Source: Mikania micrantha (Eukaryota > Streptophyta > Magnoliopsida > Asterales > Asteraceae). Taken from it: DNA of 64,000 bases. The notes beneath the pieces are model-generated. The model was not told where the DNA came from. It searched no databases and saw only the letters and a list, made by a program, of their open reading frames with translations. The stretch's first letter is position 1, and the number at the start of each line of letters is the position of its first letter. The translations under genes and the position numbers were made by a program. Positions 57,977 to 64,000 of the stretch are shown here, piece after piece. Where the stretch lies: contig CM018693.1 in assembly GCA_009363875.1 (NCBI GenBank), forward strand, positions 74,946,028 through 75,010,027. Reading direction: 5' to 3'.

Positions 57977-58993
57977 ATGGCAGCTAACAACAACAACGCA
58001 AACCCGAACGTCCACAACCTATCACTAAGAACCATCCTCGAAAAGGAACGTCTTAACCATGGGAACTTCATGGATTGGTACCGAAACTTGAGAATTGTTC
58101 TCAAGCAAGAGAAGAAATCCTATGTGTTGGACGATCCTATTCCCGATCAACCCGATGAGAATGACGTGGAAGCCTTTAACGATTGGGTCAAGTACGTCGA
58201 GGACTCCGTGCAAGTCTCATGTCTAATGTTGGCGAGTATGACTTCCGATTTACAAAAGGACTTTGAGAACCACAATGCTTATGATATGATCACCCAGTTG
58301 AAGGAAATGTTCCAACAACAATCTAGGGTGGAACGGTTCGAAACGGTTCGAGCACTTCATGCATGTCGGATGGACGAGATCCAATCAGTTTCATCTTATG
58401 TTCTCAAGATGAAAAGCCACATTGATCGCCTCGAGAGACTTAACTGCCGTGTCTCAAATGAGTTAGCTATGAATTTGATCCTTAACTCCCTATCCAAAAG
58501 GTTTAAAACCTTTGTTATGAATTATAATATGAATGGATGGGACAAGAGCATTGGTGAGCTTCATGCAATGCTCAAAACGGCCGAGGCGGGTATGGGTAAA
58601 AAGGTTTTACCGGTCCTTACGATCAATGAGGGAGGTAGTAAGAAGAGGAACCACCCCGACCCCAAGGCAAGTGTTGCCAAAGGGAAAGGGCACGTCAAGG
58701 GGAAGGGTAAAGGAAAAGCTAAAATGGAACCAACCAAACCGAAGGAAAAGAAGCAAAAGGTTGCTAAAGATGACCCATGTTTTGAATGTGGTGAGATAGG
58801 CCATTGGAAATGCAATTGTCCGGTCTATCTCAAAGAGTTGAAAGCTAAGAGGGATGCGGGGCAAACCTCAGGTACAAATTTTATGATACAAGTTGAGCTA
58901 AATGTTATTTCTTCTAACACATGGGTACTAGATACCGGATGTGGAACTCATATTTGCAATTTGTTGCAGGGGTTCAAAAGAAGTGAACATTAG
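57977..58993 (+). pseudogene. Copia gag and start of protease
   Basis: 338-codon frame from ATG 57977. Copia-type gag: LEKERLNHGNFMDWYRNLR, DLQKDFENHNAYDMITQLK, then a Lys/Gly-rich linker and one zinc knuckle CFECGEIGHWKCNC. Protease begins with NTWVLDTGCGTHIC (catalytic DTG) and the frame ends after LQGFKRSEH by a small indel. In copia elements the order is gag, protease, integrase, RT, RNase H, as seen here. Confidence 0.85.
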
Positions 58994-59016
58994 CAAAAGG
59001 GGAAATAAGTCTCTTC

Positions 59017-59298
59017 ATGGGCAATGGTGCAAAGGTTCATGTTGAAGCCCAAGGAGACTATGTTTTGAAGCTTCCAAGTGGTTTGGAAGTTATTTTGAAA
59101 AATATTTTGTATGCTCCTAGTTTGACTAGGAATATTATTTCAGTTTCCCTTTTAAGACAATATGGTTATGATTTCAAGTTTGTTGACAATGATATTCATG
59201 TTTCTTTAAATCATATGTTCTATTTTAAGGCTATGCCTTGTAATGGTATTTATGAATTGGTTCATGATAACACAACATATCATAGCTCAATGTACTAA
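59017..59298 (+). pseudogene. Copia protease/pre-integrase segment
   Basis: Continuation in another frame: MGNGAKVHVEAQGDYVLKLP, ILYAPSLTRNIISVSLL, the usual region between copia protease and the gag pre-integrase domain. Ends at a stop (TAA) before AITKRLKL. Confidence 0.75.
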
Positions 59299-60073
59299 GC
59301 TATCACCAAAAGGCTCAAATTAGATTTGAGTGATTCCTATCTTTGGCATTGTCGCCTTGGACACATAAACAAAAATCGCATGCAAAAACTTCAAAAGAAT
59401 GGTCTTTTAAAAACTAATGAAAATGATTCATTTGATGTATGCGAGTCTTGTTTACAAGGTAAAATGACAAAGGCCCCTTTTAGTGGGACTAATGAAAGGG
59501 CAAAGGATTTATTAGGGATCATACATTCGGATGTATGTGGACCTTTTAATCCGATCACAAGGAATGGTGAAAGATACTTCATTACCTTTACCGATGACTA
59601 TAGTCGTTATGGGTATGTGTACTTGTTAAGACACAAACATGAATCTTTTGAAATATTCAAAATCTTCAAGAATGAAGTAGAAAATCAACTCAGCAAAACG
59701 GTCAAGATTCTTCGAACCGATAGAGGAGGTGAATACCTAAGTAGTGAATTTCAAGAGTATTTTAGAAGTTGTGGGATTGTCTCACAACTTACTCCACCTG
59801 GAACACCACAACATAATGGTGTGTCTGAGAGGAGGAATCGGACTCTATTGGATATGGTTCGATCTATGATGGCTAGAAGCACACTACCTCTATCATTTTG
59901 GGGTTTCGCTTTGCTCTCTGCGGCCCGTATTTTAAATATGGCCCCAACCAAGAAAGTGGAAAGGACACCTTTCGAAATATGGCATGGAAAGGTTCCATCA
60001 TTGTCATATTTAAAAGTTTGGGGTGTGAGGCTTATCCTAAGCAATACACTCAAAACAAACTGGAAGCCCGATC
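59299..60073 (+). pseudogene. Copia integrase, truncated
   Basis: LWHCRLGHINKNRMQKLQ with CESCLQGKM is the HHCC finger. IHSDVCGPF, TDDYSRYGYVYLL, TDRGGEYLSSEF and QHNGVSERRNRTLLDM carry the catalytic core. After WGFALLSAARILNMAP and SYLKVWG the frame shifts (about 60022), and at 60074 the E-family LTR cuts the element, so RT and RNase H are not in the window. Confidence 0.85.
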
Positions 60074-60333
60074 TGTCACACCCCCAACCCCTCGTCACCT
60101 TGTGTCTGGTCTGACGTCACTGAATCGGTTGCGGAAGCATAGTGGTGATGTCTCCGAGGTGAGGGGTGACTTACTTGAACCAATATCATAAGCACACAGA
60201 TTAACTTAAAGTAAATACATTACCAGGGTGTCGCAATCACAACCACATTACAACTATATTTATTTAATTACAATACTATTATTAAAGTGCAAATAATTCA
60301 AAAGTGCATCCTCACCCGGTGGTCGCTGTCTCC

Positions 60334-60875
60334 CTGCAAAAAGATTTAATTTGAAAACGTCAGCACAAAGCTGGTGAGATCGACAGTTCAATTTAAAACA
60401 ATATGATATGATAAGCACGTTCTCAAAAGTTCAGTTCTGGATAACCATGGGACCTGTATCTAGTTCCTTTCGGACGTCTAGTCTGTCTCAAGATATTACC
60501 CGTCGGTACATATCTTAGTGCCTCATTATCTTAATGTCTATCACACCATTAAGAAGTTCAGGAAACAGATAACAAACATTCACACAAGGGGAGATGCAAT
60601 CCTCCCAGCGAATGGGGTGTCAACCAATAGTACTATCAATGTTTTCTGCTCGGCCACACATGGGTTCACTAGATACAGTTCAAAAATGAGGACTTTCAAT
60701 GTCATGATAGGGTTCAGTCTACAGGCCAAATCCCATGAAATCCCACAAAAGTCACAACAATCACATGAAATCACACAGATATCAGTGACACATATCATAT
60801 GTTCATTAACAGTTCAACAATGTTCCCCGATGTTTGAAAAAAGATTAAAAATAAAAAGGGTTGTACGAAACTCAC
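60334..60875 (-). promoter_or_regulatory. Candidate leader intron within LTR E
   Basis: Minus strand CCAG/GTGAGTTTCGTACAACC at 60875, followed by CTTTTTATTT. The 3' side has CTCACCAGC, TTTGTGCTGAC, a T-rich tract and TTTTTGCAG/G ending at 60334. 542 bp. Same order of blocks as in D and LTR1. Confidence 0.5.
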
Positions 60876-61882
60876 CTGGTAGTATAGATGTAGCAGAATA
60901 TCTCAAAACTGATAATAGAGAAGTGATTCTGCATTTATTTATATTTAATGAGTTATTTATGTTCTAGTTTACTGATTAGATCCTTCTGAACGTTCAATGT
61001 CAAAGACATTGCTTAGTAAATCATCAACTCGATATTAATTATATAATTAATTAATTTAAGGTTATATCATACAATGTATGATAATGTAGGAACCTACATT
61101 ACATTAGATTCCTAACACAAAGTTGATGACACTCTGGATTAATCAGAATAATCTCAGATTAACCAAATAGTTAATGTTGTTGATTATAATGCTAAAACAG
61201 TTTCTAGATGGTTTAATGGCTTAGGAATGATTAATCCTTATTATTGATTACCCGAATATCATGAAATATCACAATGTAGCATTAGAATAGGTTAAATAAC
61301 CAGCTTTAACATACTAATCTGACTGTTATCACAAACATCAGATAATCATTCCAATGAGTATGTTAATGATTATGATTAGTTTGAAACACTTGGATTTAAC
61401 CTTTGCATTTCAAAGATTAATCAAACTAATCACCTACATTGTCATAATCAAATGGTTTAAACCATTATAATCATAGGTATGATTTCATGCAAACCGGGCA
61501 TCATAACGGATCAAAACAAGGATTTAACCGTTAGAACTTCGTGTTCTTCGTTTAAAATCAATCCTAGCCATCATCTAGGCAATAATCAACAATCCTAACT
61601 ATCTCATTACGTTCAAAATCAAGATCTAATCAATCATAATCAAACTAGAAGGTTAAAACGAACCGTTACCTGATCTGACGGAGTTCTGCGCGTATAACAA
61701 CGATCAGGACTTGAAAATACGATCTGTGGTGCGATTTATGGCTTCAAATGGCTTTGAAATGAAGATTGGAGGTTAAAGGATGAAGAAATGGCGTCTGATG
61801 GTTGCTTGGGATCGAAATGGATGAAGATTTTGTGTTCTGGACGATTCTGATCGATTTAAAAAAATTTTGGCCGACATACTCG

Positions 61883-61930
61883 CCAGGCGTAACGCCTGGG
61901 TTGCTGCACCCACGCCAGGCGTACCGCCTG
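61883..61930 (-). promoter_or_regulatory. Palindromic GC words of LTR E
   Basis: CCAGGCGTAACGCCTGG (61883-61899; 8-bp arms around one base) and the near-copy CCAGGCGTACCGCCTG (61915-61930). On the minus strand an A/T-rich TTTTTTTAAATC follows (about 61866-61854), a poor TATA box, then an A/C/T-rich leader. Confidence 0.5.
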
Positions 61931-62141
61931 ACCCGTTTTTCATACAATATTTGATTTAAACTTCGTTTCGCGATTCCGGGAGCATACGAACTCCGTTTTG
62001 CGCGCGGTTTTCGCCCACGTTCATCATTTTTCACATACTATCAATCCCCAATAACAAAAGTTACTAAATCCTCGTGGATTTCATGCACGACCAAATGTGC
62101 TTACGTCATAAATGCCGAATTCTTCGTACGCAACTGCCACA

Positions 62142-62176
62142 GTCTCCTCCTGTTAGAGGAATTTCGTCCCGAAATT
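62142..62176 (-). other. PPT and adjacent palindrome, family E
   Basis: AATTTCGTCCCGAAATT (62160-62176) then CCTCTAACAGGAGGAGAC on the minus strand, then the LTR. Same palindrome and same 18-base distance as in family ABC. Confidence 0.75.
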
Positions 62177-62205
62177 TAGTGAAAGACTTACGGGATAACA
62201 ATTGA

Positions 62206-64000
62206 TCATGAAAATAAATGTGGGTATTTCTGTTTCATCTGATCTTCACGTTCCCACGTATATTCGGGTCCACGCTGTGAATTCCACCGAATTTTGACAA
62301 TAGGTATGCGACTGCGTTTCAGTACTTTCACCTCTCGATCCATGACTTCAACTGGTTCTTCCCTGAATTGAAGTTTCTCATCAATTTGGATTTCTTTCAG
62401 AGGTACGATCAAGGATTCATCGGCTAGGCATTTCTTCAAATTTGATACATGAAAGACATCATGAACGTTATCGAGTTCAGGAGGTAATTCAAGTCTGTAA
62501 GCCACTGGTCCAATTCGTTCAAGAATTTTAAATGGTCCTACAAATCTTGGTGAAAGTTTACCTCTCTTCCCAAATCTGAATATACCCTTCCACGGTGAAA
62601 CTTTCAACATTACTAGATCACCGATTTGAAATTCCAACGGTCTACGACGATTGTCAGCATAACTCTTTTGTCGATCGCGAGCAGCTTTAATTCGTTCTTG
62701 AATCAATGCGATCTTATCGGTTGTTTCCTGAATGAATTCTGGGCCAATGATTTGGTTTTCACCTACTTCTGACCAACATATAGGTGATCTACATTTGCGT
62801 CCATAAAGTGCTTCGAAAGGAGCGCATTGAATACTGGTATGGTAGCTGTTATTGTATGAAAATTCAACAAGTGGAAGATGAATATCCCAGCTACCTCCAA
62901 AATCAATCACACAGCTTCTGAGCATGTCCTCAAGAGTTTGATTTGTTCGTTCAGTCTGCCCGTCAGTTTGTGGATGATAAGCTGTGCTCATATTGATTTG
63001 CGTGCCCAAAGCATTCTGAAAAGTTTGCCAAAATCGTGACATAAATCGACTATCTCTGTCAGAAATGATAGAGATTGGTACTCCATGTCGAGATACAATT
63101 TCATTAACATAAAGTTTAGCGAGTCGATCCATAGAATAGTCTTCTCGGATGGGTAAGAAATGCGCAGATTTCGTAAGGCGATCAACGATAACCCATATAG
63201 AGTCATGATTACGTGATGTTCTGGGTAATTTAGTAATGAAATCCATAGAGATCTGATCCCATTTCCACATGGGAATCTCAGGTTGTTGTAGTAACCCAGA
63301 AGGTCGTTGATGTTCAGCCTTGACTTTGAGACATGTTAGACATCGGTCCACATATTCAGCTATTTGTTTCTTCATTCCAGGCCACCAGTAAAAGTCTTTA
63401 AGATCTTTATACATTTTATCAGCACCTGGATGAATAGAATACCTGGATTTATGCGCCTCATCCAAGATAATTGTTCGAGAATTACCGAATAGAGGAACCC
63501 ACATTCGGTCTTTGAAATACAACAGTCCATCAGCCTTAGTATCGAGTTTCTTGTCTAATCCCCTCAGTCCCTCAGCAGAATAGTTCGTTGCTTGTAAAGC
63601 TTGTTGCTGAGCATCTTTAATTTGGGGAATTATACTGGTTTGAATAGTCATTCCTAACGCTTTCACACGTAAAGGTTTGACTCGTTCCTTGCGACTTAAA
63701 GCATCAGCTACAACATTTGCTTTGCCTGGGTGATAACGAATCTCACAGTCGTAATCGTTCAACAGTTCAACCCATCGCCTCTGTCGCATGTTCAACATTT
63801 TCTGATCTAGAATGTGTTGGAGGCTTTTGTGATCAGTGTATATAATACACTTAGTTCCGTATAGATAATGTCTCCAAATCTTGAGTGCAAACACTACTGC
63901 ACCAAGTTCTAGATCATGTGTGGTATAATTCTTCTCATGTACTTTCAACTGCCGAGAAGCATAAGCAATTACCTTATCCTTCTGCATTAGAACACACCCA
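62206..64000 (-). CDS. Family E pol, RNase H to chromodomain, continues past window
   Basis: Open without a stop from the window edge to TGA 62208-62206, at least 597 codons; 63987 is only an internal Met (GCVLMQKDK). RNase H: IAYASRQLKVHEKNY, TDHKSLQHIL, VADALSRKE. Integrase: AHKSRYSIHPGADKMY with CLTCLKVKAEHQ (HHCC), MDFITKLPRTS, SIISDRDSRF and QTDGQTERTNQTLEDML (D, D, E). Tail: SPRFVGPFKILERIG, HDVFHVSNLKKCL. Chromodomain-like end: SRIPIVKIRWNSQRG, TWEREDQMKQKYPHLFS. It is clearly related to ABC pol but diverged. No lesion seen, so the element may be autonomous; gag, protease and RT lie outside the window. Confidence 0.9.
   Translation of the reverse strand, partial: GCVLMQKDKVIAYASRQLKVHEKNYTTHDLELGAVVFALKIWRHYLYGTKCIIYTDHKSLQHILDQKMLNMRQRRWVELLNDYDCEIRYHPGKANVVADALSRKERVKPLRVKALGMTIQTSIIPQIKDAQQQALQATNYSAEGLRGLDKKLDTKADGLLYFKDRMWVPLFGNSRTIILDEAHKSRYSIHPGADKMYKDLKDFYWWPGMKKQIAEYVDRCLTCLKVKAEHQRPSGLLQQPEIPMWKWDQISMDFITKLPRTSRNHDSIWVIVDRLTKSAHFLPIREDYSMDRLAKLYVNEIVSRHGVPISIISDRDSRFMSRFWQTFQNALGTQINMSTAYHPQTDGQTERTNQTLEDMLRSCVIDFGGSWDIHLPLVEFSYNNSYHTSIQCAPFEALYGRKCRSPICWSEVGENQIIGPEFIQETTDKIALIQERIKAARDRQKSYADNRRRPLEFQIGDLVMLKVSPWKGIFRFGKRGKLSPRFVGPFKILERIGPVAYRLELPPELDNVHDVFHVSNLKKCLADESLIVPLKEIQIDEKLQFREEPVEVMDREVKVLKRSRIPIVKIRWNSQRGPEYTWEREDQMKQKYPHLFS

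Larger units (their letters stand above)
60074..62141 (-). mobile_element. 3' LTR of chromovirus family E
   Basis: Minus strand TGTGGCAGTTGCG (62141) to GGGGGTGTGACA (60074), 2068 bp, next to a PPT and the end of E pol. The target duplication to look for beyond the far LTR would be CGATC (60069-60073). Contains GC palindromes (61883-61930) and a donor/acceptor-like pair. A + strand 149-codon frame at 60518-60967 is antisense and has no family resemblance. Confidence 0.85.

Noticed and set aside
60518..60967. 149-codon plus-strand frame in the E LTR
   Set aside because: Antisense to the element and inside the E LTR, no recognisable domain.
1..64000. Host genes, tRNA, rRNA
   Set aside because: Looked for plant protein-family motifs outside retroelements and for tRNA-like GGTTCRA boxes; GGTTCG hits belong to the LTR1 array and lack a tRNA fold.

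Overview
The window is a piece of nuclear plant DNA made almost wholly of LTR retrotransposons, many of them stacked and nested. I recognise no host gene, tRNA, rRNA or CRISPR array. Primer-binding sites matching initiator-Met tRNA, chromodomain-ended Ty3/gypsy polyproteins (chromovirus, Tekay/Del-like) and one Ty1/copia element point to a flowering plant. The style of the LTRs reminds me of Asteraceae, but that is familiarity and not proof.

Layout. 1-2475: degenerate LTR-like sequence. 2476-5069: 5' part of a plus-strand LTR (family N), apparently cut by a minus-strand Tat/Athila-like LTR (5070-6760) whose 3' internal remnant runs to about 8870. About 8880-10545: plus-strand LTR of family X. 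11440-13175: broken minus-strand gag, PBS and truncated LTR of the same family X. 13176-55591: a head-to-tail minus-strand array of one chromovirus family, here called ABC, with alternating internal regions and shared LTRs (A, LTR1, B, LTR2, C, LTR3). Copy C is split at its integrase by a 16.7 kb plus-strand insertion (30897-47629) flanked by the 5-bp target duplication TTTTG. That insertion is itself LTR-internal-LTR-internal-LTR (family D) with a 7074-bp period. 55592-60073: Ty1/copia element cut off in its integrase by the 3' LTR of a minus-strand chromovirus (family E, 60074-62141). Family E has the only open, undamaged-looking pol reading frame in view (62206 to the window edge).

How the parts relate. 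Copies A, B and C carry stops, frameshifts and deletions in every pol. Family D keeps a nearly intact gag, PBS, PPT and LTRs, but has lost reverse transcriptase, RNase H and the integrase zinc finger, and has a mutated protease active site. Its LTRs are still about 99.7% identical, so it probably moved recently using enzymes supplied in trans. Family E or a relative of it is the kind of element that could supply them.

Most interesting signals. (1) A conserved donor/branch/acceptor-like arrangement inside the LTRs of families ABC, D, E and X suggests a leader intron lying wholly within the LTR. (2) Four 69-bp tandem hairpin repeats with a compensatory base change sit in the PBS-gag leader of A, B and C. 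(3) Family-specific repeated words occur in LTRs: 21 GGTTCG, 8 TGGGCY (TCP site II-like), and GC-rich palindromes next to TATA boxes. (4) Two independent tandem arrays with shared LTRs occur in one window.
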